This document shows positions 29,193 to 39,213 of a stretch of 64,000 nucleotides of DNA, in pieces. Every line of letters begins with the position of its first letter. The stretch's first letter is position 1. The translations under genes and the position numbers were made by a program. The notes under the pieces are model-generated. The model was not told the DNA's origin, did no database searches, and saw nothing but the letters and a program-made list of their open reading frames with translations. This stretch comes from Gammaproteobacteria bacterium (GTDB lineage: Bacteria > Pseudomonadota > Gammaproteobacteria > Xanthomonadales > SZUA-36): assembly GCA_024277815.1 (NCBI GenBank), contig JAJRUM010000050.1:62001-126000 (forward strand), given 5' to 3'.

Positions 29193-31226
29193 ATGGAAAA
29201 AGAACTATATAAAACCAAGAGTCAGCGTTTATGGAGTGTATACCTGGCAACAGGCATTCTGATAATTTCACTAATATTCGTGACCGTGACATTTTTCCAC
29301 CTTGCGCGGCAGGCACAGCACGAGCAGGAGTGGATATCACTGGTTACCGACGCTCAGGTCACTTCGCAGCAACTGGCAAAATCCGCCGGTGAAGCCGCAT
29401 CCGGCAACCTGGACGCTTTCGGAGAACTTGGCAGCGCTCGCACAAAAATAGCCACGGCCATGGTCAACCTGCGCCTCGGCTCTGTATCCAAGGATCTGCC
29501 ACCAACACCAAAAACTGTTGAACTGCCAATGACGCAGCTTAACCTGACATGGGACCGTATCAGTACCAACGCAACCAGTATTCTGGACCGCGAAGCGCTG
29601 ATCCTTGAACTGGCCACGGCGCGCAATGTCGTACAGGAAAACATTCCAGGAATCCAAAAGAATACAGACCTCAGCATACGCGCCCTTACCCAAAGCGGCG
29701 CGCCGACCAACCAGGTGGTATTCGCCAGTCGCCAGTTGGTTCTGGCTGACCGTATCCTGCGGCGGGTATCTGAAGTATTGCAGGGCGGCAGCAATGCCGT
29801 GGTGGCAGCCAGCAGCCTGCGCAAAGAACAGAACCAGTTTGAACAGGTACTGACCGCCTTGCTGAAGGGCAACAAGGGTTTGGGCGTTACCCAGGTACGC
29901 AACACGCAGGCACTGCGATCGCTCGGACAGGTCAAGGAACTGTTTGAGAAAATCAAACCTGAAATTGAAGCAATCCTGGAATCATCCAGTGACCTGTTTG
30001 CAGTTCGCGGCGCAGCGGATGAAATCTTTCGCGATAGCCAGGACGCATTTGATGAAGCAGCCGCCCTGAAGAAAGCCATTGCGGAACTGCCACAGAACCG
30101 TCTGTGGCCATCGCAGACAGCTGGTGCGATCGGATTGGCCATCATGGTTGCAGTGGTGTGGGTACTGGTAGCCTCATTCCTGTCGGCCGAACGCAGGCGG
30201 GCAAAAATCGCGGCCAAAGACAACAAAAAGAACCAGCTGGCCATCCTGAAATTACTGGATGAAATGAGCTCACTGGCCGATGGCGACCTGACAGTACAGG
30301 CAACAGTGACTGAAGAAATCACCGGTGCCATCGCTGACGCGGTCAATTTTGCCATTGAACAGCTCCGTGAACTGGTCAAGGGTATTAAATATACTTCCCA
30401 GGAAGTTGCCCGCTCGGCCATGGACACACGCACTTCAACATCCAAGCTCGCAAAAGCAGCTGCCTCCCAGGCTGAGCAGGTTGGCGCAGCCACCGATACC
30501 GTCAAGAATATGGCGGCATCGTTTGACACCATGGCTAAACGATCACGCGAATCCAGTGACGTGGCCCGCCGTTCTGTTGAAATTGCACACAACGGTGGTG
30601 AAAAAGTACGCGAAACCATCAGCGGCATGGACACCATTCGTGAACAGATTCAGCAAACAGCCAAGCGTATCAAACGGCTGGGTGAGTCAAGCCAGGAAAT
30701 TGGTGATATCGTCGAACTGATCAACGGCATCGCAGAACAAACCAATGTGCTGGCCCTCAATGCAGCCATTCAGGCCGCCTCGGCAGGCGGTGCCGGCAAA
30801 GGGTTTGCTGTGGTCGCTGATGAAGTTCAGCAGTTGGCAGAAAGTGCCACCAATGCGACCCGCAGAATCGAGCACCTGGTGCAAACTATCCAGACCGACA
30901 CGTCGGAAGCCGTGATATCAATGGAGGCTACCACGACCGAGGTAGTCAGCGGCGCCCGCCTGGCCGAAGATGCCGGCACAGCCCTGGAGCAAATCGAAAC
31001 CGTTTCAAAAGACCTGTCGAACCTGATTGCCAGCATTTCAGCTGAAGCACAAACCCAGTCGGCGACTGCGACTGAAATCTCTGAGCTGATGAAGAGCGTA
31101 CAGGCTGTTTCCGTACAATCCTCCGAAGGCAGCGCGCAGGCTGCAACATCTGTCGAAAACCTGGCTGAACTGGTGATGCGGCTGAGCGATTCAGTAACTG
31201 ACTTCAAGCTTCCGGAAGACGAGTAA
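29193..31226 (+). CDS. pilJ: Methyl-accepting chemotaxis protein PilJ
   Basis: Inner-membrane receptor of the type IV pilus chemosensory system, 677 aa. One membrane helix near residues 14-36, a periplasmic region with two helical PilJ-type sensor modules, a second membrane helix near 310-330, a HAMP-like segment, then the signalling domain with the hairpin tip [15 protein letters not shown]. It relays surface contact or pilus retraction signals to ChpA. No methyltransferase (pilK) or methylesterase (chpB) gene follows in this cluster. Confidence 0.94.
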   Translation: MEKELYKTKSQRLWSVYLATGILIISLIFVTVTFFHLARQAQHEQEWISLVTDAQVTSQQLAKSAGEAASGNLDAFGELGSARTKIATAMVNLRLGSVSKDLPPTPKTVELPMTQLNLTWDRISTNATSILDREALILELATARNVVQENIPGIQKNTDLSIRALTQSGAPTNQVVFASRQLVLADRILRRVSEVLQGGSNAVVAASSLRKEQNQFEQVLTALLKGNKGLGVTQVRNTQALRSLGQVKELFEKIKPEIEAILESSSDLFAVRGAADEIFRDSQDAFDEAAALKKAIAELPQNRLWPSQTAGAIGLAIMVAVVWVLVASFLSAERRRAKIAAKDNKKNQLAILKLLDEMSSLADGDLTVQATVTEEITGAIADAVNFAIEQLRELVKGIKYTSQEVARSAMDTRTSTSKLAKAAASQAEQVGAATDTVKNMAASFDTMAKRSRESSDVARRSVEIAHNGGEKVRETISGMDTIREQIQQTAKRIKRLGESSQEIGDIVELINGIAEQTNVLALNAAIQAASAGGAGKGFAVVADEVQQLAESATNATRRIEHLVQTIQTDTSEAVISMEATTTEVVSGARLAEDAGTALEQIETVSKDLSNLIASISAEAQTQSATATEISELMKSVQAVSVQSSEGSAQAATSVENLAELVMRLSDSVTDFKLPEDE

Positions 31227-31288
31227 GTGATGGCAGCGACAACAGCAACCAGCCGGTTGAGCACTCTGCAAGGTGCGGAACCGGTCTG

Positions 31289-34200
31289 ATGTTATTGCAG
31301 GGTTCAAATGCCAGCACGGCATTGACGTGGGTGCGTCCGGATCTGGACAAGCACCTGACCCAAATTCGCAATCAGATTGAGCATATCGCCAGCAGTGCCC
31401 ACATTGGGGACGGTGTGGCCAATGCAGCGAACAACCTTACCCAGCTCAAATACACGTTTGAAACACTGGTGTTAAAGGGTGCTACGCTGGTTGTTGAGGA
31501 GATGATCACCGTATGTGATGAGCTCAAACATGCCAGGATCAAGAACCCCGAAAAAGCATTTGGCGCACTGATGGATGCCATCGTTGTTGTGCCGTCCTAT
31601 CTGGATCGTCTGCAGGCAGGCCACCATGACCTGCCTATCCTGCTGCTGCCGGTTATCAATGAACTGCGTTCTGCCTACAACGCCAATATTGTTTCCGAGG
31701 CCACCCTGTTCGCGCCGAACCTTGAGGTGGGATTACCTGAACTGGTACGCCAGGAAGGTGCTGGCGGAGACACGCCGAATGAGCCATTCAGCGTGTTTGC
31801 CAGGCGCATACGACGGCAATACGAAAGTGCACTATTGGGTTGGCTGCAACACCAGGAAGACCTGGATTTGCTATCACCACTCCATTCTATTTGTGAAACC
31901 ATGCAGCGCAGGGTGAGCAAAAAAGAGACGCAGCGCTTGTTCTGGATTGCCACCGAGGTCATGGGCGGGCTTCTGGATGGCGTTACCGAAAATGATTTGC
32001 ACTTGCGGAGATTGTTCGCACGCCTGAATCTGGTCCTCAAGACACTCGCTGAAGGCGGCGAAGATGCCATTGATACGCGGTCTGTCGATTCGCTCTCCCA
32101 GGCCTTGCTTTTCCATATTGCGCAAGCCAAACCGGGTAGTGCAGGCGTGGATTTGTTACGTGAGCGCTTCAATCTGAATGAATTGGTGCCGGACCGCGAT
32201 GTCCTGATACGTGCTCGAGGCGCAGTCACCGGCCGCAATCGGGAACTGTATGTTTCACTCGGTGCGGCCGTTCGCGATGAACTGTCGTTGGTCAAAGATG
32301 CTCTCGATCTGGAGTTACGTACCGGGGAGGTTGAACCCACCCGGCGCCAGCAAAGTAAAGAAGCCCTGCTGAGATTAAAAGATACACTCAAAATGATGGG
32401 TTTGGGAGACTCAGCACAATCCATCGATACCTTGATGCCAGCTTTCGAAGCCGGTGAAAACACCAGTGACAAACAGCCGAAGAACGGTGAGTCTAGGGAC
32501 TCTCTTTTAATGGGGCTGGCAGAAAAATTGATACAGGTGGAGTCAGTCCTTGAGGAGCAGATCGTCACGCTTGGGGAACCGTTGCTGGAAGACCAGCAAC
32601 CGACCTATATCGACCTGCCATTGCACGAACAACGGCGCATCCGTGCGCACCTGCTGGATGAAACTGTTGTCAGCCTGCACCAGGTTCAGGACGCTGTACG
32701 GCGACATTTTAGTGGTGACAAGGCTGCGGATTATTGCACTCCAATGGAGCACATCGCCGGCGCCATGCAACTTATTGGTGAAGCTGAAACAGCCACGCTG
32801 GCAACGCAGTTGCGCAACGCACTGAATAACCTGCTCCGTTCTGCGCGTTCAGAGACAGAGGTGGCCCCCGATAAACTGGAAACGGTCACCGATGCGGTAG
32901 CCGCATTCGAATTGTACCTTGCAGGTTGCCGGGATCAGCAAAGCAACCGGGAGCGGTTCCTTGAAATCCTCAAGGATCGGCTGGGCAGCCTGCCAGTCGG
33001 CAAGATGGAGGTTGTTGAGGCAGTAGCTCCGGCAGTAACTCCGGCAGTAGCACAGGACGCGTCGGCAGAAAGCGAAACCAGCCAGGATGTGGCAGCAAAG
33101 GCTGCAGATACCGGGATGTCTCCGGACACCACACTGCCGCCGACACTTGACGCTGATCTACTGGAAGTTTTCCTTGAAGAGTACGAGTCCGTTGCTGCCA
33201 TGCTCGGGAAGCAGATCCCACGCTGGATGGACCAGCAGGAAGATCACGCCCTGATGACCGAAATCCGGCGCGGTTTTCATACCCTGAAGGGCAGTGGCCG
33301 CATGGTAGGTGCGCATGAGTTGGGTGATTTCTCCTGGCACATTGAAGAAATGCTCAATCATTTGCTGGAAAATAACATTGATGCGATTGGGGATGTAGCA
33401 ATTATCGTGCAACTGGCCGAGGCAGCACTGCCCCCCATGAAACAACGCTTGTTGCAACAACCGTCAAGTCTGAGCACCACTGCAATTGAATTGATCTGCG
33501 CTCAGGCAGATGAAGTTTCAGCAAGCCGCAGCCCGGATTGGAACAGCCTGCAACAAGGCCTGCCAGCAGCACTGGCAGCCCTGCTGCCGGGTGGTGCAAT
33601 ACCCGTACAGGAACACCAGCCAGCAGCCTCAAATGATGCGCCTGATGACCTGACTTTAAAACAACTGGTACTCAAGGAGTTGGCAGACAATCTCCTCGTC
33701 CTCAAAGGCCTGATGGATGGGATTTCCAGGGATCGAAGTCTGCGGGCCACCGATGAGCAAATTCGTGCCATTCACACCATTGCCGGCACCACAGCGTTAG
33801 AGCCCCTGAGCAAGGAATCTGAAGTTGCCAGGGCACTGGAGGGCTTTCTCGAAGCACAACAACAAAGCGGCAAGGCGTTTAACAACAGTGCAATGTGGAC
33901 AGTGGTCACCAGCCTGTCGCATTTGCATACCTGCCTGGCCGTCCACGAAGGTGACCCGGAAGCTGAGCTGACCGTCGATGAAGAATCTCAGATTGAGCAT
34001 CTGCTTGCCCTCACCGCTGAGTACGAATTATCACCGGAAGATCTTGCTGCAGTGCAGCAGGCAGAATCTGACGCAGCCGACAAAGCTGACCAACCGGCAA
34101 CCGATCAACAGGCTGCCAACGACGAGACGCCAGTCACAGAGGCTGATTCAGACCCGGTAGATACTGAAATTCTGGGTATCTTCCTCGAAGAGGCTACTGA

Positions 34201-36553
34201 AGTGCTGGCAAGCTGTGACTCCCTGCTTAATTCATGGCGTGACAATTTGCCCGACCTATCCATCGTGGAAAATTTACAGCGCGAGATACATACCTTCAAA
34301 GGTGGCGCACGCATGTCCGGCGTCAGTTCTATGGGGGACCTCAGCCACGCGATGGAAAGCCTGCTGGAACGCATCGCTGGCCAGATGCTGCCACCTTCTG
34401 TTTCCGCCATTGAAGCGCTCGAACAGGGCTGTGACAAATTAAACGGCTGGGTTGAACAAGCCAGCCAGGGTGATATCCCACAGGTGGGTGAGGCGTTGAA
34501 ATTATTTGCCCAACAGGTGGAAGCGCTGGCTGCAGTACCCATACAACCGAAGGCAAGCAAGGCCGATGCTGAAAAGATCGAAGCCATGCCTGAGCAACCC
34601 GAAGAAGCACCTGAAACCAAGGAACAGAGTCCCGAAGACACTTTGGACGCCGTTGCTGAAGCGGATGATGCACGCGAGATTGAAACGAAGACAGGCGAGC
34701 AGGCTGCACAAGACACCAGCGATGATTCAATGGGGTCACAACATATCCGCGTCAATGCGGAATTACTCGACTCACTGGTCAATTCAGCGGGTGAAATCAG
34801 TATTTTCCGCTCTCGCCTTGAGCAGGAGGTTGGTCAACTACGCGACAACCTTAAAGAATTTGATGAAACTGTTTCACGCCTGCGGGAGCAGTTCCGCAAA
34901 CTTGAGATAGAAACAGAAACACAGATACGTTCCAGATATCAGCAAGAATCACCAGAGAGCTCAGATGAATTTGACCCACTGGAACTGGACCGATTCTCCT
35001 CCATGCAGCAACTGTCACGCAGCTTGTCTGAATCTGTATCTGACCTGCTAAACCTGCAGGAAATGCTGGAAGAATCCACGCGCAAATCCGAGTCCTTACT
35101 GGTACAGCAATCCAGGGTAAGCACCGACCTGCAGGAAGGCCTGATGAAGACCCGCATGGTGCATTTCGGCACCATTGCACCGCGCCTGCGACGCATTGTT
35201 CGTACTGCCGCGAACGAAACCAAGAAAAATGCACGGTTACAGCTACGCATGACGGGCGGTGGCGACCAACTGGACCGCAACGTACTGGAAAGAATTACGG
35301 CACCGCTTGAGCACCTGCTCCGCAATGCTGTGGCACATGGGATTGAAACACCGAAAATGCGCAGCAAGCTGAAAAAGCCCAAAGAGGGCGAGATCAGCAT
35401 TACGGTGGCGGCCGAGGCAACCGAATTTGTTGTTCGGGTTGAGGATGATGGTGCAGGTCTGAACCTGAAAGCCATTCAGAACCGGGCTATTGAACTTGAG
35501 CTGATCAAGAAGAAGAGTAAACCTCAACCGCAACAGTTGATGCAGATTATTTTGCACAGCGGGTTCTCAACATCCAAAAAGGTCACCGGACTGGCCGGAC
35601 GTGGTGTTGGCATGGATGTCGTCAACACCGAGATCAAGCAGATCGGCGGTTCAATCGAAATTGAATCTGAGACCGGCAAGGGCAGCTGTTTTACCATCAG
35701 AATTCCATTCTCGCTGGCAGTCATGCAGGCGATCGGCGTTGTCGCTGGCGAACATAATTACCTGATACCGCTGGCCAGCGTGGCTGGTGTTGCACGCATG
35801 CTGCCTACCGACTATCAGAAATTACTTGAAACCGAATCTCCGGTCTATGAATTTGCCGGCGAGAAGTTCGCAGTCCTGGAGTTGGAACCGCTACTGGGCG
35901 AACCTGCTACACCATTGGGCGATGACACCATCTCCATCCTGATGATCAAAGCCGGCGAGCGGCGTGCCGCATTCCGTGTCCCGCAGCTATTGGGTCATCG
36001 CGAGATCATCATCAAGCCCGTTGGGCCACAAATCAGCAGCGTTCCCGGCATCCTCGGCGGTACGATTACGGGTGATGGACAGGTCGTCATTATTATCGAT
36101 GCCGGGCCATTGATCCGCCAGGCGCAGATGAGCGGTGCCCGGCCGGCACCACCCATGGAAAGTACAGATATACGGCCAAGGCAACCGTTGGCGCTGGTGG
36201 TAGATGACTCAATCACCATGCGTAAGGTGACCTCCCGCGTACTTGAGAATCATAAGTTTGATGTCATCACGGCCAGAGACGGGATTGATGCCACCGAGCA
36301 AATGCATGAGCACATTCCTGACCTGATACTGCTGGATGTAGAAATGCCCCGTATGGATGGTTATGAAGTTGCAGAGTACGTGCGCGCCGATACCCGGTTG
36401 CGGCATATCCCAATCGTGATGATCACCTCACGTGCCGGTGAAAAGCATCGTGAGCGCGGCAAGAAGGCAGGCGCCAATGCCTATCTGTCCAAACCTTACA
36501 AAGAATCAGACCTGATCGCTGAAGTCGATAAATTGCTGGGGCAGGAAGTTTAA
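31289..36553 (+). CDS. chpA: Hybrid chemosensory histidine kinase/response regulator ChpA
   Basis: A giant CheA-like kinase (1754 aa). The N-terminal ~550 residues resemble the FimL-like part of ChpA. Hpt modules follow: HTLKGSGR with His664, a degenerate HTIAGTT at His829, and HTFKGGAR with His1001. Acid/Ala-rich linkers separate them. Then come the dimerisation helices (LLDSLVNSAGEI), the ATPase domain (LLRNAVAHGIE, GLAGRGVGMDVV), a CheW domain (from about residue 1480) and a C-terminal receiver (LVVDDSITMR, LLDVEMPRMDG, YLSKPY). It has fewer recognisable Hpt modules than P. aeruginosa ChpA. Confidence 0.94.
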   Translation: MLLQGSNASTALTWVRPDLDKHLTQIRNQIEHIASSAHIGDGVANAANNLTQLKYTFETLVLKGATLVVEEMITVCDELKHARIKNPEKAFGALMDAIVVVPSYLDRLQAGHHDLPILLLPVINELRSAYNANIVSEATLFAPNLEVGLPELVRQEGAGGDTPNEPFSVFARRIRRQYESALLGWLQHQEDLDLLSPLHSICETMQRRVSKKETQRLFWIATEVMGGLLDGVTENDLHLRRLFARLNLVLKTLAEGGEDAIDTRSVDSLSQALLFHIAQAKPGSAGVDLLRERFNLNELVPDRDVLIRARGAVTGRNRELYVSLGAAVRDELSLVKDALDLELRTGEVEPTRRQQSKEALLRLKDTLKMMGLGDSAQSIDTLMPAFEAGENTSDKQPKNGESRDSLLMGLAEKLIQVESVLEEQIVTLGEPLLEDQQPTYIDLPLHEQRRIRAHLLDETVVSLHQVQDAVRRHFSGDKAADYCTPMEHIAGAMQLIGEAETATLATQLRNALNNLLRSARSETEVAPDKLETVTDAVAAFELYLAGCRDQQSNRERFLEILKDRLGSLPVGKMEVVEAVAPAVTPAVAQDASAESETSQDVAAKAADTGMSPDTTLPPTLDADLLEVFLEEYESVAAMLGKQIPRWMDQQEDHALMTEIRRGFHTLKGSGRMVGAHELGDFSWHIEEMLNHLLENNIDAIGDVAIIVQLAEAALPPMKQRLLQQPSSLSTTAIELICAQADEVSASRSPDWNSLQQGLPAALAALLPGGAIPVQEHQPAASNDAPDDLTLKQLVLKELADNLLVLKGLMDGISRDRSLRATDEQIRAIHTIAGTTALEPLSKESEVARALEGFLEAQQQSGKAFNNSAMWTVVTSLSHLHTCLAVHEGDPEAELTVDEESQIEHLLALTAEYELSPEDLAAVQQAESDAADKADQPATDQQAANDETPVTEADSDPVDTEILGIFLEEATEVLASCDSLLNSWRDNLPDLSIVENLQREIHTFKGGARMSGVSSMGDLSHAMESLLERIAGQMLPPSVSAIEALEQGCDKLNGWVEQASQGDIPQVGEALKLFAQQVEALAAVPIQPKASKADAEKIEAMPEQPEEAPETKEQSPEDTLDAVAEADDAREIETKTGEQAAQDTSDDSMGSQHIRVNAELLDSLVNSAGEISIFRSRLEQEVGQLRDNLKEFDETVSRLREQFRKLEIETETQIRSRYQQESPESSDEFDPLELDRFSSMQQLSRSLSESVSDLLNLQEMLEESTRKSESLLVQQSRVSTDLQEGLMKTRMVHFGTIAPRLRRIVRTAANETKKNARLQLRMTGGGDQLDRNVLERITAPLEHLLRNAVAHGIETPKMRSKLKKPKEGEISITVAAEATEFVVRVEDDGAGLNLKAIQNRAIELELIKKKSKPQPQQLMQIILHSGFSTSKKVTGLAGRGVGMDVVNTEIKQIGGSIEIESETGKGSCFTIRIPFSLAVMQAIGVVAGEHNYLIPLASVAGVARMLPTDYQKLLETESPVYEFAGEKFAVLELEPLLGEPATPLGDDTISILMIKAGERRAAFRVPQLLGHREIIIKPVGPQISSVPGILGGTITGDGQVVIIIDAGPLIRQAQMSGARPAPPMESTDIRPRQPLALVVDDSITMRKVTSRVLENHKFDVITARDGIDATEQMHEHIPDLILLDVEMPRMDGYEVAEYVRADTRLRHIPIVMITSRAGEKHRERGKKAGANAYLSKPYKESDLIAEVDKLLGQEV

Positions 36554-36557
36554 CCTT

Positions 36558-37019
36558 ATGGCTGAGAAAGAAGTCCGGACCATCATGGCTGCACTGGCTG
36601 AAGGGCACGTATTAATGCCGAACAGTGCGGTCGCTGAAGTGGTTGCCTTTACGACGCTCGAACCATTTAAAGAAGGACCCACCTGGTTGCTGGGCGAACT
36701 GGCCTGGCGCGGCTGGCAGGTACCGGTTATTAACTACCAGCGCCTGATTGATGACAAGGCGGAAGATGTCGTTACGGCGAAGGCGCGTATTCTGATTGTC
36801 AAGACCCTTGGAGAGTCCACCCAGGTTAACTATATCGGGCTGGTCATTCAGGGCTTACCACGCCTCAAAACAGTTACCGCAGCTACCCTGATAGAACAAA
36901 AAACCAAAAAACTGCCAAAAGCACTTTTCAGCGAAGTCAGTATTGATGACCTGCCCGCCCTGATACCGGAGCTGGGGTACCTGACACGCATCGTTGAACA
37001 AGCGGCTTACGGCAGCTAA
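36558..37019 (+). CDS. chpC: CheW-like protein ChpC
   Basis: A 153-aa CheW-domain protein starting 4 bp after chpA, the usual place of chpC. The motif region LGELAWRGWQVPVINYQ matches the CheW fold. It probably couples additional inputs to ChpA. Its stop codon overlaps that of the convergent rsmE by 4 bp, so the operon ends here. Confidence 0.85.
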   Translation: MAEKEVRTIMAALAEGHVLMPNSAVAEVVAFTTLEPFKEGPTWLLGELAWRGWQVPVINYQRLIDDKAEDVVTAKARILIVKTLGESTQVNYIGLVIQGLPRLKTVTAATLIEQKTKKLPKALFSEVSIDDLPALIPELGYLTRIVEQAAYGS

Positions 37020-37744
37020 AAGTCTCCACCCAGCGCCTGCAGTACGGCAATCGCTGCGGGACCGGCTGATTCGGTCCTGAGCACCCTCGGCCCCAATGAT
37101 ACTGCTGTCACGCCCTGCCCTGTCATCTGCTCCAGTTCTTCGCTGCTGAAGCCACCCTCCGGACCCACCAACAAGGAAACAGAGCCACCCTCAATTGTGC
37201 AGGTACTGAGCTTGAGCCCTGCACGCGGGTCCAGCACCAACCGCTGGCACCCGTCTTCACCTGCTAGCCAGGTATTCAGCGACACGGACTCCAGGACCTG
37301 TGGCACGACCGCACGCCCACTCTGCTCACAAGCCGCTATCGCAACACCGCGCCAGTGCGCCAGTCGCTTGTCCTTTCGCTGGCCATGCAGGCGCACTTCT
37401 ACACGGCTGGAAAACAATGGCTGAATACTGTCAACTCCCAACTCAGTCGCTTTCTGCACTGCATAATCCATACGCTCGCCCCGGCAGATGGCTTGCACCA
37501 GAATAATTCGTAAACCAGATTCCGTATTGACAGCCTCTTTCGCTGTCAACCTGATCCACAGACGATGCCGATCTATGCGCTCGACCTGGCCGGTGTAATC
37601 CTCACCATCACCATTAAACAGCGTGACGGTATCACCCACCGATACCCTCAATACCCGCGCGAGATAGTGGGCTGCCAGCTTTTCTAACTCAACGGTGTCA
37701 CCCACCGCCAGTATTTGTGGTGTAAACACCCGGGATAAACGCAT
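37016..37744 (-). CDS. rsmE: 16S rRNA (uracil-1498-N3)-methyltransferase
   Basis: SPOUT-class methyltransferase of 242 aa. The C-terminal knot contains LLVGPEGGFSSEE and SLGPRVLRTESA, the SAM-binding signature of RsmE; an N-terminal PUA-like domain precedes it. ATG at 37744 gives the usual MRLSRVF start; the track start adds 34 residues. In other gammaproteobacteria it often neighbours gshB; here the Pil-Chp cluster lies between them. Confidence 0.94.
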   Translation of the reverse strand: MRLSRVFTPQILAVGDTVELEKLAAHYLARVLRVSVGDTVTLFNGDGEDYTGQVERIDRHRLWIRLTAKEAVNTESGLRIILVQAICRGERMDYAVQKATELGVDSIQPLFSSRVEVRLHGQRKDKRLAHWRGVAIAACEQSGRAVVPQVLESVSLNTWLAGEDGCQRLVLDPRAGLKLSTCTIEGGSVSLLVGPEGGFSSEELEQMTGQGVTAVSLGPRVLRTESAGPAAIAVLQALGGDF

Positions 37745-37875
37745 CAGCAGTCTCCTGATGTCTGGGTACAATTGGATTCTGGTATCATGGAGATTCACAA
37801 GCGGCCTTGCAAGCAACACCGGATGACACCAACATTTCCCTCGCAACAGGGACTGACCTCACGCCAGCAAATATC

Positions 37876-38655
37876 ATGACCAACATCAACCCCGAAAAGT
37901 TTCTCCCCGTTGCCATGGAAGCGATCCAGGCGGCACGTACATTGATCCTGTCATACTACAATGGCAAGTTCGATATTGAGATAAAAGCAGACCAGACACC
38001 GGTAACAATCGCTGATCGCGGCGCCGAGAAGATTATTCGCCGGACGATCAACCAGTCTTTCCCAACACATGGCATTTTCGGTGAGGAGTATGGCGCGGAT
38101 GACAAGCAGACAGAGTTCCTGTGGCTGATAGACCCCATCGATGGCACCAAGAGCTTCATTAAGCGCTATGGCATGTTCTCAACCCAGATTGCACTGATGC
38201 ATGAGGGGGAAATCATCCTCGGCGTGTCCTGTGCGCCGGCAATGAATGAACTGGTGTGGGCAACCCGGGGTGATGGTGCATTTGATGAAAATGGTCCACT
38301 ACACGTCAGCACCGTAAGCAAGGTTGGCCAGGCCAGCATATCCACCGGCAATATCCAGAGCCTGGCCGCAAGTACCCGCTGGCAAGCACTGGGAAGCATC
38401 CTGGCGGACACCAACCGAACCCGTGGCTATGGTGATTACTATCATTATCATCGCTTGGCCGCCGGCCAGTTGGATGCAGTGATTGAATCGGACGTCAATA
38501 TCCTCGATATCGCTGCACTTAGCCTTATCGTCACTGAGGCCGGTGGCGTATTTACAGACCTCGACGGCAAGACGCCAGCCCTGGAGACGCGATCCGTACT
38601 GGCAGCAACACCACCGCTGTATGCCACATTGTTCGCGGAACTCAACCAGGGCTGA
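37876..38655 (+). CDS. Inositol monophosphatase family phosphatase (histidinol-phosphatase-like)
   Basis: A 259-aa metal-dependent phosphatase with the FIG superfamily sites: GEEYG (metal-ligand Glu), WLIDPIDGTKSFI and a C-terminal LDIAALSLIVTEAGG. The IDGTKSF variant and YHYHRLAAGQLD resemble HisN-type histidinol-phosphate phosphatases more than SuhB or CysQ, but substrate cannot be fixed from sequence. ATG at 37876 is preferred over the TTG of the track. nudE and cysQ follow almost without gaps, so all three are probably co-transcribed. Confidence 0.85.
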   Translation: MTNINPEKFLPVAMEAIQAARTLILSYYNGKFDIEIKADQTPVTIADRGAEKIIRRTINQSFPTHGIFGEEYGADDKQTEFLWLIDPIDGTKSFIKRYGMFSTQIALMHEGEIILGVSCAPAMNELVWATRGDGAFDENGPLHVSTVSKVGQASISTGNIQSLAASTRWQALGSILADTNRTRGYGDYYHYHRLAAGQLDAVIESDVNILDIAALSLIVTEAGGVFTDLDGKTPALETRSVLAATPPLYATLFAELNQG

Positions 38656-38661
38656 CCCGCC

Positions 38662-39213
38662 ATGCCGAAACTTCCAATCATCCACGCGAGCCGCGAACAG
38701 GCGCCAGGCAAGAGATTCAGGATCGAGCAACTGGATCTGGAATTCAGTAATGGTGAAAGGCGCATCTACGAACGTCTGTGCAGTCGCGGTCTGGGTGCAG
38801 TGATCGTCGTGCCAATGATTGACGCTGATACCGTACTGCTGGTCAGTGAGTATGCCGCCGGCCTGCACCACTATGAACTCGGCCTGGTCAAGGGACGCCT
38901 CGAGCAGGGCGAGACCGTACTGGAGGGCGCTGAAAGAGAACTCAAGGAAGAAGCTGGCTACGGCGCACACGACCTGCTTGAACTCACCGCATTAAGCCTC
39001 GCTCCGGGTTATATGAGCCATACAACCCACGTCGTACTGGCGCAAAACCTGTACGCAGAGAAACTGGCCGGTGACGAACCCGAAGAACTGGAAATTGTGC
39101 CCTGGCCGCTGGCTGACCTGCACTCGCTGGTCCAACGGCCCGATTGTACCGAGGGCCGTAGCATTGCCGCCCTTTATATTGCCCGCGACTACCTGCAACA
39201 GGAAGTGAAGTAA
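38662..39213 (+). CDS. nudE: ADP compounds hydrolase NudE
   Basis: Nudix hydrolase of 183 aa acting on ADP-ribose, NADH and Ap3A-type compounds. The Nudix box is readable as GRLEQGETVLEGAERELKEE. The LAPGYMSHTTHVVLA stretch supports NudE. It overlaps cysQ by one base (TAATG), a common nudE-cysQ arrangement that joins nucleotide clean-up with PAP recycling. Confidence 0.93.
   Translation: MPKLPIIHASREQAPGKRFRIEQLDLEFSNGERRIYERLCSRGLGAVIVVPMIDADTVLLVSEYAAGLHHYELGLVKGRLEQGETVLEGAERELKEEAGYGAHDLLELTALSLAPGYMSHTTHVVLAQNLYAEKLAGDEPEELEIVPWPLADLHSLVQRPDCTEGRSIAALYIARDYLQQEVK

Noticed and set aside
29354-30637. 427-aa minus-strand ORF
   Set aside because: Exactly antisense to pilJ, Ser/Arg-rich low-complexity translation and no family motif; a shadow of the real gene.
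31675-32568. 297-aa minus-strand ORF inside chpA
   Set aside because: Shadow ORF opposite chpA with biased Ser/Arg composition; no recognisable domain.
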